Shown in pieces: positions 55,879 to 63,976 of a DNA stretch of 64,000 nt; positions within the stretch are counted from its first letter, which is position 1; every line of letters begins with the position of its first letter. The position numbers and the translations under genes are program-made. A model generated the notes under the pieces. It saw only the letters and a list, made by a program, of their open reading frames with translations, was not told where the DNA came from and did not search any database. Origin of the DNA: Verrucomicrobiia bacterium (GTDB taxonomy: Bacteria > Verrucomicrobiota > Verrucomicrobiia > Limisphaerales > CAIMTB01); contig JAHCBA010000009.1 of NCBI GenBank assembly GCA_019634625.1, positions 120,332-184,331 on the forward strand, in the 5' to 3' direction.

Positions 55879-57621
55879 TCAACCCTCCTTCGCTGGAGGA
55901 TCCCCGAAGGCGGCGTCGAGGGCTTGATCGAGATCGGCGAGGGGATTGACGGTGGGGGCACGACGGCGGCCTGGGGCAGCGGCCGGACGGGGCGGGGTGG
56001 GCGACCGTGAAGGCTGGGCGGCGGGCGGGGCCGGGGAGGCAGGGGCGCGGGGTGCGGTGCGCTGGGCGGGGGGCGTGAACTCTTCGCGAATGCGTGACTC
56101 GACGGCCAGGCGATCGCGGGCCGCAGCGAAGGTCAGGGGAGTGTTGAGGAACGGGCGGAGCCAGTCCTGGACCCGTTGCCGGGCTTCGGGGGCGTTGGGG
56201 AATTCGAAGACCATGGCCCGGGGACCTGCCAGGTCGGGATGCAGGAGGAGCCGTTCCATCGGGAGACCCGTCAGGGCCGCGAGGAGAAGGCGCCAGTCGT
56301 CGGGAGAGGGGGATTTGCCTTCGTGGGGCACGCGCAGCCAGGCCCGGTCGCCGAGGCTCCAGATGAGCCAGTTCTGACGACGTTCCATGCGGAACCGGTC
56401 CAGCCAGGGTTCCAGCCGGACCACGGTGGGATCGGAATGGGCGGCGAGCTGGGTGGAGACGGCCGAGGACTCGGCACCGAAGACGCGGAGATTCCGTCCC
56501 TCGGCGAGACTGGCCCGCAGCAGGCGCTCGACTTCGATGGCGTCCGGGGTGAGGCGGAGATCGAAGAGTTCGGCGAGGCGGCCGGGAAGTTCGGGGGCGT
56601 CGGATTCGTCGAGGACGCGGATGCCGAGGCTGCCGGCCAGTTCCCGATGGATGGGGGACAGGCGCCGGTCGGGACGAACCAGGACCCAATCGACCGGGAT
56701 TGGAGAGAGGGCCGGGCGGAGGCCTGCGATCCGGAGCAAGGCGGCGGCGAAGGCGTTGTCGGCGTCTTCGGAGGCGTCGTCCGTCGGGAGGGGTGCACGG
56801 GCTTCGATCGCGACGAGCCGGCCTGCGTGATGGACCCAGAGGTGCGCCTCGCGGCCGTCGTCGGGTGCGGCGGTCCGACGCGGCCGGGTGACCCGCTGGA
56901 CATTGGGAAGCCCGAGATGCACGAGGAGGGCGCCGAGGAAACGGCCCAGGAGGGTTCCGGCGTTGTCGCGACCGGGTTCGAGCCCGGCGGCGTTGAAGGC
57001 GGCGGACCAATCCCAGCGTTTCTCGATGGCGGCGGCGGTGAGGGGAATCAGCGGGAGGGGTTGGGCGGGGGTCCAGACGGCATGGCTGGCGGCGGCATCG
57101 TCATCGAGGGCGCGGACCAGGTGTTCGACGGCAAGGGTGTCGGTGAGGGTCTTGGGGAACTCGGGCAGGGGAGTGGCGTTGAGGGCGCCCTCGGGCGAGC
57201 GGTGCCAGGCGATCCAGGCGCCGCGGGCGTCCCGTTCGATGATTCTGGCGTTCGGCGTGTCGAGCCAGGGGGCTGCGGCCCAGGTGGCCCAGGCGGGGGC
57301 GCCGGTCAGGTTGAGCACGCGGGATGGCGCGGACGGTTCGGGATCGGAGGGACCGGGATCCAGTGGGTTGGATTCGAGGTCGGCGCGAAAGCCTTCGGGG
57401 CCGGGGTTGGAGGGGGCGGCCATGACGCGCAGGCCGGGGAACTGGGCGGAGAGAAACCGGCACAGGCGCGACACCTCCTGGCGGGCCCGGGGCGAATCGT
57501 CCGGCGCGAAGACCAGCACCTGCTGAATCGACTCGGCGGCGCCGAGCGGGTGGAGGAGAGGCTGGAGTCGGGGCCACCACGGTTCCCCCGCGAACATCAC
57601 CATCTGGACCGCGTTGGACAT
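55879..57621 (-). CDS. Protein resembling Card1/DUF1887 CARF nucleases, with altered active-site residues
   Basis: The start at 57621 gives 580 residues; the upstream extension is repeat DNA. Residues 1-125 look like a Rossmann/CARF-type fold: VQMVMFAGEPWWPRLQPLLH, QQVLVFAPDDSPRARQEV and then VLNLTGAPAWATWAAAPWLD near 102-121, where Card1 has N-x-TGGTK-x-M. Residues 222-335 resemble the PD-(D/E)xK part: LLGRFLGALLVHLG, then REAHLWVHHAGRLVAIEAR (257-275), then DWVLVRPDRRLSPIHRELAGSLGIRVL. In Card1 the equivalent is E-L-D ... E-C-K, so the Asp and Lys positions here read His and Arg. Residues 350-500 are unassigned, and the last 80 are proline-rich. No CRISPR locus is in the window. The assignment is by eye. 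Confidence 0.4.
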   Translation of the reverse strand: MSNAVQMVMFAGEPWWPRLQPLLHPLGAAESIQQVLVFAPDDSPRARQEVSRLCRFLSAQFPGLRVMAAPSNPGPEGFRADLESNPLDPGPSDPEPSAPSRVLNLTGAPAWATWAAAPWLDTPNARIIERDARGAWIAWHRSPEGALNATPLPEFPKTLTDTLAVEHLVRALDDDAAASHAVWTPAQPLPLIPLTAAAIEKRWDWSAAFNAAGLEPGRDNAGTLLGRFLGALLVHLGLPNVQRVTRPRRTAAPDDGREAHLWVHHAGRLVAIEARAPLPTDDASEDADNAFAAALLRIAGLRPALSPIPVDWVLVRPDRRLSPIHRELAGSLGIRVLDESDAPELPGRLAELFDLRLTPDAIEVERLLRASLAEGRNLRVFGAESSAVSTQLAAHSDPTVVRLEPWLDRFRMERRQNWLIWSLGDRAWLRVPHEGKSPSPDDWRLLLAALTGLPMERLLLHPDLAGPRAMVFEFPNAPEARQRVQDWLRPFLNTPLTFAAARDRLAVESRIREEFTPPAQRTAPRAPASPAPPAAQPSRSPTPPRPAAAPGRRRAPTVNPLADLDQALDAAFGDPPAKEG

Positions 57622-57691
57622 TGAAGGGGAGGAGTCTTGCCGGAAGTCGGCGGGACGGGAAGCGGATCTTGAGGGTGCCGCGGGCGAGCCG

Positions 57692-57815
57692 GTGCATCGC
57701 CGCTTCGGAGGGCCGAGTTCCACGAGGCCGGCAGGGGAGTGGGGCGTTGGGTTGAGGACTCGCGGAGCTGGTCCCTCCGATTCGCGGCCTTCTCACCCCT
57801 TACTCGGGGAGCATC
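57692..57815. repeat. Family A repeat, shortened copy
   Basis: It begins GTGCATCGCCGCTTCGGAGG and continues with GGCCGAGTTCCACGAGGCCG and GGTTGAGGACTCGCGGAGCT. It ends near TACTCGGGGAGCATC. Part of the left flank seen in the 55637 copy is deleted. It fills most of the gap between two minus-strand genes and ends 6 bp before the stop of the next one. Confidence 0.6.
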
Positions 57816-57821
57816 GGCGGG

Positions 57822-60449
57822 TCAGAGCCGGCGGAGGCGGAAGAAGCGGATGGCGTCCGTGCGCCGGCCGACCGGGAGCGTGAAGGATCCGGCAGGCACC
57901 TGATGGGTGTGCAGCGGTTCCCAGGCCATGGGAGGCGAGAGGCGGGTGGCGGTGTCCACGGCGACCGTGCCCGGCAGGTCGGTGGTGGCGTGCAGCGTCA
58001 AGGCGCCATCCGGAGCGACCTGAAGGGACATGAGGACGAGCGCGCCATCGCCGACCGGGTCGGGAGGGATGGAGGTGGCGAGATCGAGTCCGGTGTTCAT
58101 CAGGCGGGGTTCGGTCAGGTCGGGAAGTTCGCAGGGGACCGGCTGCTGTTCGGAAGCCCATTCGGACAGGATCTGATACTCCTTTCCCCAGAACAGGTGG
58201 CGGCGTCCGTCCTCGAGGGTCATTTCGACCTCCTCGCCGGAGTCCATGGCGATGGGGAGGACGTTGTCGGCGTATCGATGAAGGATGTCGGACCGGGAGG
58301 TTCCGGGGTCCACGCGGTAGGCGCCCCAGGCATCGCTGAGATCGACGATGGTGTTGGGATAGACCCCGCCGGCGAAGTGGTTTCGGAAGCGGACCAGGAC
58401 GCGCCCGGTGGGGAAGAAGTGCCATTCGCGCGAGTTCACCACAGGGACGCTGAGGAGGCCTCCCTGGACATTGAACACGACCGTTCCCGGGATCAGCCGG
58501 CGGTAGAGGCGGTATTGGGTGAAGACCGTGGGTTCGGGGAAGATGCGGTCGGGTCGAGGATCGGCGGGGATGTCGCCGGCGGGACGTTGCACGGCCGCCG
58601 GGTCGCGGGGTGCGACGGGGATCCGGGCGATCCATTGGGCGTTGGTCTGGGCGCGGACGGCATCGGCGGCGAAGGATGCGGCGATGGCGGAGAGGGCTTC
58701 GCCAAGCTGGACCCGGTAGGTGCCTGGAGCGGTGCCGGGGCCGAAGATCGTCAGGGTGTCGTCGTAGAAATCGAGTCCGAGCGTCCGGACGGGCGAGAAG
58801 CGCGAGTCGAAGACCAACGTGCGCGACGTCATGTCCACGGAGTAGAGACCGTAGTCGCGGGAGGCCGCGCCTTGTGCGCAGCGGTCGAGGCGGAACTGGC
58901 CGTCATCCCGGAAGACCAGTTCGGTCGAGTGGCCTGGAAGCGGGGACGACCAGCGTCCGAGGAGGGTGCCGAGTTCGCCTTTCATGGCGACGGGATCGAG
59001 GGTCCGGGCCATGACCTCGGATTCGGAGCCGGACTCCTTGCGGGCCATGACCAGGCGGAAGGGATCGCCGGCGAGGAACAGGTCGCCGTCGTAGAGATCC
59101 AGATCGAAGCCGCGGGCCGGTCCGTGGCCGGGGTAGGGGGCGAGGGTGATCCGATTCGTGCCGAGGGCATACCGTCCACGTTCGACCCGCCACGGCACCC
59201 CGTCGGTGCCGGACATCGCGAGGTAACGTCCGTCGGGCCGGAGGGTGAACTGCATCCATCCGACGGGGTCCTGAACCTCCCAGCGACCGATCTGCCAGCC
59301 TTCCCGTGCGCGTTCGGCCTGGGCGGCGAGGGCCCTGGTGACCACCGGGACTGTGCTGTCGGCGCGAAGGCGTGCGACCACGACCGGTTGGGAGAGCGCC
59401 TCGGGGTTGATGAAGTGAAGTTCGCCGTCGTAGTAGTCGAGATCACGGGCCTGCCCGACCTTGCCGAAGTCCCCGTTGCTGCGGGCGTAGGGATCCTGAC
59501 CCGGAAACGGGGTGAGAAGGATCCGGCCCGGTTCGAGTGCGAAGCGGCCGCGGACGGTGCCCTGAAGAAACTCGGTGCTGTTGACGGCGGTGTAGTGACC
59601 GTCCGGGCGAAGCGTCAGGTCCACGGTGAGGAACGATTCCCGGATTTCCCAGACCCCGACGAACCAGTCCTCGCGGGCGAGAAAGGCGGCGGCATCCGCC
59701 GTCAGGGCCTGCACGGCGGCGCGAGAGCCGGGGACCAATTCGTATCCGGTGGCCTCGCCCGAGTGGGGTTCCCGGCGGATCAGGATCAGCGTGTTGCCGA
59801 AGTAGTCGAGTTCGAGTTCGGCGGCCACCCCGCCGTACGGGCGAAGGGTCATGCGGTGGTCGTCGAGGGAGTACCGACCCCGGACGATCTCCGGCGGGAA
59901 CGGTCCGTCCCCGTGGGTCCGGATCAGGCGGAAGACCCCGTCGGGACGGAAGGTGTAGGTATCGGTGCCGTTCGAGACGTTGTTGCGGCGCCAGGTCCCG
60001 ACGGGATCGCGGAGGGTCTGTTCCCCGGCGAGGATGCGGTCGCGTGAACCCGGTTCGAACCGGTAGGTCTCGGTGAGGGAGAACTCCGGACGTTCCAGGA
60101 GCAGAAGATCGTTCTGGAATCGGAAGAGGTAGGATCGGGGTTGCGGTTCGCCGAAGTAATCGTGGGGCGAGAGGTCGAGGGCCTGACCCGCAGCGGCGTA
60201 GCGGCCGTGTTCGGTGAAGTGGAAGCCCATGGCGGGATCGTTGGCGCGGGTGTCGAGGCGGTACCTGCCGTCGGACCGGAAGGCGATCTCCACCGTCTGG
60301 AATCCGTCGTCCTGGGACCAGACGCCGATGAGGAGGTCTTCCGCCGCGGTGCGTGGCGCCAGGGCGAGAAGGAGGAGGACGGGAGTCAGGAGGATGGGCG
60401 ATGTCCAGGCCGCCATCGGCTTGGGTGACGAAAGAGGGGGCCGGCTCAT
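57822..60449 (-). CDS. Secreted protein of five lipocalin-like repeats
   Basis: The start at 60449 gives 875 residues with a signal peptide (SPILLTPVLLLLALAPRTAAED); an ATG at 60416 is also possible. Five repeats of about 110-130 residues open with similar strands: LIGVWSQDDGFQTVEIAFRS, PVGTWRRNNVSNGTDTYTFR, FVGVWEIRESFLTVDLTLRP, QIGRWEVQDPVGWMQFTLRP and LLGRWSSPLPGHSTELVFRD. Each continues with DG-[RHQ]-[YF]-x and a later YxLxxxR/xLxPY strand. 'G-x-W ... F-x-x-D-G-x-Y' is the lipocalin-like (DUF-type) signature. The C-terminal 280 residues form a different beta-rich part ending in PIGxRTDAIRFFRLR. The function of such tandem lipocalin-like proteins is unknown. Confidence 0.7.
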   Translation of the reverse strand: MSRPPLSSPKPMAAWTSPILLTPVLLLLALAPRTAAEDLLIGVWSQDDGFQTVEIAFRSDGRYRLDTRANDPAMGFHFTEHGRYAAAGQALDLSPHDYFGEPQPRSYLFRFQNDLLLLERPEFSLTETYRFEPGSRDRILAGEQTLRDPVGTWRRNNVSNGTDTYTFRPDGVFRLIRTHGDGPFPPEIVRGRYSLDDHRMTLRPYGGVAAELELDYFGNTLILIRREPHSGEATGYELVPGSRAAVQALTADAAAFLAREDWFVGVWEIRESFLTVDLTLRPDGHYTAVNSTEFLQGTVRGRFALEPGRILLTPFPGQDPYARSNGDFGKVGQARDLDYYDGELHFINPEALSQPVVVARLRADSTVPVVTRALAAQAERAREGWQIGRWEVQDPVGWMQFTLRPDGRYLAMSGTDGVPWRVERGRYALGTNRITLAPYPGHGPARGFDLDLYDGDLFLAGDPFRLVMARKESGSESEVMARTLDPVAMKGELGTLLGRWSSPLPGHSTELVFRDDGQFRLDRCAQGAASRDYGLYSVDMTSRTLVFDSRFSPVRTLGLDFYDDTLTIFGPGTAPGTYRVQLGEALSAIAASFAADAVRAQTNAQWIARIPVAPRDPAAVQRPAGDIPADPRPDRIFPEPTVFTQYRLYRRLIPGTVVFNVQGGLLSVPVVNSREWHFFPTGRVLVRFRNHFAGGVYPNTIVDLSDAWGAYRVDPGTSRSDILHRYADNVLPIAMDSGEEVEMTLEDGRRHLFWGKEYQILSEWASEQQPVPCELPDLTEPRLMNTGLDLATSIPPDPVGDGALVLMSLQVAPDGALTLHATTDLPGTVAVDTATRLSPPMAWEPLHTHQVPAGSFTLPVGRRTDAIRFFRLRRL

Positions 60450-60542
60450 GGAATGCGGGGGCCAGGATGACATCCGGCACGCCGGCGGGGTATTCCCCGA
60501 AAGTTCCAGTCCGGGACGGGAGGGAAGGGGGGGCAGAACGGC

Positions 60543-60574
60543 CCGAAACTTCGTGCATATGCACGAAGTTTCGG
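60543..60574. repeat. Perfect 32-bp palindrome with GTGCATATGCAC core
   Basis: The half-site CCGAAACTTCGTGCAT (60543-60558) is followed by its exact reverse complement. This is the most perfect copy of the palindrome found at 12613 and in the 24045-24605 array. It lies 45 bp behind the aspartate aminotransferase stop and 94 bp before the next start, on the same strand. Confidence 0.75.
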
Positions 60575-60618
60575 TGCATTTGGCGGGGCGGGACGGGACG
60601 GGGGGTGGGGAGGACGGG

Positions 60619-61794
60619 CTACCTGGGGAGGGAGCGGACGAAGCGGTCGATTCGGTCGAGGCCCTTCTCGATCTGGGCGAGGCTGGTGGCGTAACTGATT
60701 CGGATGTAGTCGTCGGCGCCGAAGGCGATGCCTGGGACGGCGGCGACCTTTTCGGTCTCGAGGAGGCGGGAGCAGAACTCGGCGCTGCCCAGGCCGGTAT
60801 TGCGGATGTTGGGGAAGAGGTAGAAGGCGCCCTTGCTGTTGACACAGGAAACGCCGGGCATGGTGTTGAGGCGCTGCCAGGCGGTGGCGCGGCGGCGGGC
60901 GTATTCGGCGAGCCAGGCGGGGAGATGATCCTGGGGGCCGGTAAGGGCGGCGACGGCGCCTTTCTGGGCGAAGCTGGTGGGGTTGCTGGTGCTGTGACTC
61001 TGGAGGGCGTCGATGGCCTTCGCGATGGGCTCGGGGGCGGCGAGGAAGCCGAGTCGCCAACCCGTCATGCTCCAGGCCTTGGCAAAGCCGTGGGCGATGA
61101 TGGTGTGCGCCTGGTGTTCCGGGCTGAAGCTGGCGACCGAGCGATGGACGGCTCCGTCGTAGAGGAGGTGTTCGTAGATCTCGTCGCTGAGGATGAGGAC
61201 GCCCCGTTCGACGCAGAGGTCGCCGAGGGCGCGCAGTTCGTCGGGGGAATAGACGCTGCCGGTGGGGTTGCTGGGGGAATTGAGGATGAAGAGGCGGGTG
61301 CGGGAAGTGATGGCGGCGCGGAGTTGGTCGGGGGTGACCTTGAACTCGGTGGCGTCGGTGGTGGGAAGAATGACCGGGGTGGCCCCGGCCAGTTTGACCA
61401 TTTCCGGGTAACTGAGCCAGTAGGGGGCGGGGATCAGGACCTCATCGCCGTCCTGGCAGGTGGCGAAGATGGCGTTGAAGCAGGAGTGCTTGCCGCCGGA
61501 GGAGATGATGATCTGGGAAGGCGCGTAGGTGAGGCCGTTTTCGCGCTGGAACTTGTCGGCGACGGCCTGACGGAGTTCGGGGATGCCGCTGGAGGCGGTG
61601 TACTTGGTGAACCCGGCGGCGAGGGCGTCGGCGGCGGCCTTCTTGATGTGGTCCGGTGTGTCGAAATCGGGTTCTCCGGCACCGAAACCGACCACGTCTT
61701 CACCGGCAGCCTTCATGGCCTTGGCTTTGGCGTCGATGGCGAGCGTCAGGGATGGGGAGAGCGAGGCAGCCCGGCGGGCGATCGGATAATTCAT
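60619..61794 (-). CDS. aspC: Aspartate aminotransferase (class I PLP-dependent)
   Basis: The start at 61794 gives 391 residues beginning NYPIARRAASLSPSLTLAID. Motifs are VVGFGAGEPDFDTPDHIKKA, KYTASSGIPELRQAVADKF, LILSDEIYEHLLYDG with the PLP-contacting DEIY, and GFAKAWSMTGWRLGFLAAP with the PLP lysine near residue 238. This is the subgroup Ib aspartate aminotransferase pattern (some members also use prephenate). It transfers amino groups between aspartate and 2-oxoglutarate. It is upstream of and codirectional with the lipocalin-repeat gene, with a strong palindrome between. Confidence 0.94.
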   Translation of the reverse strand: MNYPIARRAASLSPSLTLAIDAKAKAMKAAGEDVVGFGAGEPDFDTPDHIKKAAADALAAGFTKYTASSGIPELRQAVADKFQRENGLTYAPSQIIISSGGKHSCFNAIFATCQDGDEVLIPAPYWLSYPEMVKLAGATPVILPTTDATEFKVTPDQLRAAITSRTRLFILNSPSNPTGSVYSPDELRALGDLCVERGVLILSDEIYEHLLYDGAVHRSVASFSPEHQAHTIIAHGFAKAWSMTGWRLGFLAAPEPIAKAIDALQSHSTSNPTSFAQKGAVAALTGPQDHLPAWLAEYARRRATAWQRLNTMPGVSCVNSKGAFYLFPNIRNTGLGSAEFCSRLLETEKVAAVPGIAFGADDYIRISYATSLAQIEKGLDRIDRFVRSLPR

Positions 61795-62062
61795 AACCGC
61801 GAGGGGGAAGGTTCGAGCATCGGGCGCCCGTCCAGCAAGACGGATGTCAGGCGATGTCGCGGCTGGGGCAGGGCGATTGAAAAAAGTCCGGAGGGGTCGG
61901 GTCCGAGGTATTGGACAGGATGAACAGGATGGAGATCCCGACCCACCGCCAAACCCGACGGGCAGGCGGCTCTTCTGCATCCTGTGGATCCTGTCCAGAC
62001 AGCCTCGGGGCATCCTTGGGGACTATGTTCCTATTCGATGCGTTGCCTGCCCGATTCCGGAG
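61795..62062. other. Intergenic region without a recognised gene
   Basis: Nothing is seen that supports a gene. TGGACAGGATGAACAGGATGG (about 61912-61930) and ATCCTGTGGATCCTGTCC (about 61979-61996) are the arms of a loose inverted repeat of the common 'ACAGGATGAACAGGAT' intergenic type. Confidence 0.4.
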
Positions 62063-62180
62063 CCGAGGGGCTTCTGCGACCCCTGGCGGGGTCGGGAGGT
62101 GGGAGGGGAATCATTCCGGGGGTCGAACCCGCGAAGCCGGGTTCGATCCCCGGCTAATCGCTGGAAACCCTGCGGGTTTC
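62063..62180. repeat. Family C three-hairpin repeat, copy 2
   Basis: Hairpins are CGACCCC-TGGC-GGGGTCG (62077-62094), CCGGGGGTCGAACCC with GGGTTCGATCCCCGG (62116-62153, one mismatch) and GAAACCC-TGC-GGGTTTC (62164-62180). CCGGG-TTCGATC-CCCGG inside hairpin 2 has T-arm shape. The 5' part GCCGAGGGGCTTCTGCGACC matches the copy at the window end. Confidence 0.7.
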
Positions 62181-62269
62181 TGAGGTGGCTGGGTGAGGGA
62201 TTGTGGCGCACTGGATCGAGGAATGGCGTTGCTTCAGGGGTTGGCGGCGTTCGGCGAGGGTGGAAGGGG

Positions 62270-62336
62270 AGTGGGGCGATGGATTGAGGACTCGCGGAGC
62301 TCGTCCCTCCGGAGGGTGAAGCAGAGGGGTGAAATC
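62270..62336. repeat. Family A repeat, right half only
   Basis: GGATTGAGGACTCGCGGAGC (62281-62300) and TCGTCCCTCCGGAGGGTGAAGC follow the family A pattern. The left half is absent. A complete family B element begins a few bases later, repeating the A-next-to-B arrangement seen at 33785 and 20849. Confidence 0.55.
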
Positions 62337-62339
62337 GGA

Positions 62340-62641
62340 GGGCGCATCTCAGTTTCTGGCAGCAGGCCTCGTACTCGTAATCGTACTCGTAATCGTAATC
62401 GTAATCGTAATCGTAATCGTAATCGTAATCGTAATCGTAATCGTAATCGTAATCCCCCTCCCCAGTTCCCACGCGGAATGGGAGGTCCGGGGAGGATCGA
62501 ACCCATCGGGCTGGCGAGGGGGCGATGATCGAGGCGGTGTGTCTGCGGGATCGATGACGCGTACGACTACCGCCCTTCGGGCTGAGTACGAGTCCCCACG
62601 AGGGAGGGCTTGGGGGAGATCCAAGAACCTGAGATGCGCCC
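62340..62641. repeat. Family B repeat, copy 3, complete, with longest hexamer tract
   Basis: The left end GGGCGCATCTCAGTTTCTGG (62340-62359) and right end CCAAGAACCTGAGATGCGCC (62621-62640) are near-perfect inverted repeats. 62370-62453 holds 14 hexamer units: two CGTACT and twelve CGTAAT. The conserved core follows, then GAGTACGAGTC. The open frames across the tract are repeats of two residues and are not genes. Confidence 0.75.
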
Positions 62642-62735
62642 GAACGGGGGATGCGCGTGACGGAGCATTGTCAGCGTTGCGCTGGTTGTGTTATCCGCAC
62701 GGGGTTCATCAGAGTCATTGACCGGGATTGAAGCC

Positions 62736-63971
62736 ATGCATGCGAAGCGTTTCCTGATCGTATCCGTCGGCCTGAACGTCCTGCTGGCCGCCCTGCTGCT
62801 GCGTTCCGGCTCGCCTTCGACGGCTGACCTGGACCGGGCGGATTCCGGCGGGCAGCCGGCCACCGGCGAATCCGCGACTTCGACCTCCACGGCGGGACCC
62901 GTCGTGACGCACACCGTTGTGCGCGAGATGTCCTGGCAGCATGTGGAGTCGCCGGACTACCGGGAGTACATCGCCAACCTGCGTGCGATCGGCTGCCCGG
63001 AGGAGACGATCCGCGACATCATCCGGGCGGATGTGAACAAGCTTTACGACGAGAAGAAGAAGCTGGCCCGCGGTGCGCCGAAGAAGTTCGAGTACTGGAA
63101 GGCGGGCAATCCACTGGCGGGCATGGCGGGCCTGATGGGCGACCCGGAAGCCCTCCAGCAGATGCGGGCGCTGGAGGAGGAGAAGAACGCCGTGCTGCGC
63201 GCCCTTGGGATCGAGCCCGACCCGATGAGCCAGATGCTCGCGGCGGTGGGCGGCAATCCGATGGAGGCGATGTTCGATTTCCTGCCGGAGGCCAGGCGCA
63301 CCGGGTTGATGCAGGTGATGGCCGATTTTCAGTCGAAGCTTGTGGAGAGCGCCGGGGACATGGCGAACGATCATGGCGCGATGTGGAAGGCGCAGCGCGA
63401 GATGGAGGATGCGATCCGGGCCATGCTGTCGCCCGAGGAGTTTCTGGATTACCAGCTCCGGTTCTCGATCACGGCAACTGTGCTGCGTCAGCAGATCACC
63501 GGGTTCGAGCCGAGCGAGGAGGAGTTCCTGGCCATGTTCAAGTTGCGCGAGGCGTTCGACCGGGAGTACTCGCCGACGATGCTGATGGACGCGACACAGC
63601 CCGAGGCGGACCGTTACCGGGAGGCTCAAGATCAACTCAATGAGCGTCTCCGTGAAACCCTGGGTCACGAACGCTATCTGGAGTATCAGCGCGCCCAGGA
63701 TCCCGGTTACCAGCAGCTCCACCGCATTGTGCAGCGTGCCGGCCTGCAGCCGGAACTGGCCAATGACCTGTATGCGATGAGGGATATCGCCATGGTCGAG
63801 GCTGGCCGCGTGCGGGGCGACCAGACCCTCACGGCGGACCAGCAAACGGCGGCCCTGCGCGCGATCCGCCAGGAAACCGAACAAACGATTCAACAGACGC
63901 TGGGCGACGATGCCTGGCAGCAGTTCAACCGGGGGATCAACAGGCACTGGCTGAGGACCATCGCGCCTTAG
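62736..63971 (+). CDS. Secreted or membrane-anchored protein of unknown function
   Basis: The start at 62736 gives 411 residues with an N-terminal hydrophobic anchor (FLIVSVGLNVLLAALLLRSG). A Ser/Thr/Gly-rich linker follows, then a long helical domain: EMSWQHVESPDYREYIANLRAIGCPEETIRDIIRADVNKLY, where a conserved 'R-x-x-G-C-P-E-x-T-I-x-D-I-I' motif can be seen. I recall this motif from secreted proteins of unknown function in Verrucomicrobiota and Planctomycetota. The second half is rich in Gln/Glu (QETEQTIQQTLGDDAWQQF). No enzymatic motif is visible. It is bracketed by family C repeats. Confidence 0.65.
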   Translation: MHAKRFLIVSVGLNVLLAALLLRSGSPSTADLDRADSGGQPATGESATSTSTAGPVVTHTVVREMSWQHVESPDYREYIANLRAIGCPEETIRDIIRADVNKLYDEKKKLARGAPKKFEYWKAGNPLAGMAGLMGDPEALQQMRALEEEKNAVLRALGIEPDPMSQMLAAVGGNPMEAMFDFLPEARRTGLMQVMADFQSKLVESAGDMANDHGAMWKAQREMEDAIRAMLSPEEFLDYQLRFSITATVLRQQITGFEPSEEEFLAMFKLREAFDREYSPTMLMDATQPEADRYREAQDQLNERLRETLGHERYLEYQRAQDPGYQQLHRIVQRAGLQPELANDLYAMRDIAMVEAGRVRGDQTLTADQQTAALRAIRQETEQTIQQTLGDDAWQQFNRGINRHWLRTIAP

Positions 63972-63976
63972 GCGTA

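Noticed and set aside
57622..57723. N-terminal extension of the Card1-like protein
   Set aside because: Part of the extension lies in the family A repeat, and the ATG at 57621 gives a natural start.
62370..62453. Coding frames with alternating residues (Asn-Arg, Val-Ile or Asp-Tyr) across the hexamer tract
   Set aside because: They are translations of a six-base repeat, open in several frames and on both strands, with no start context or homology.
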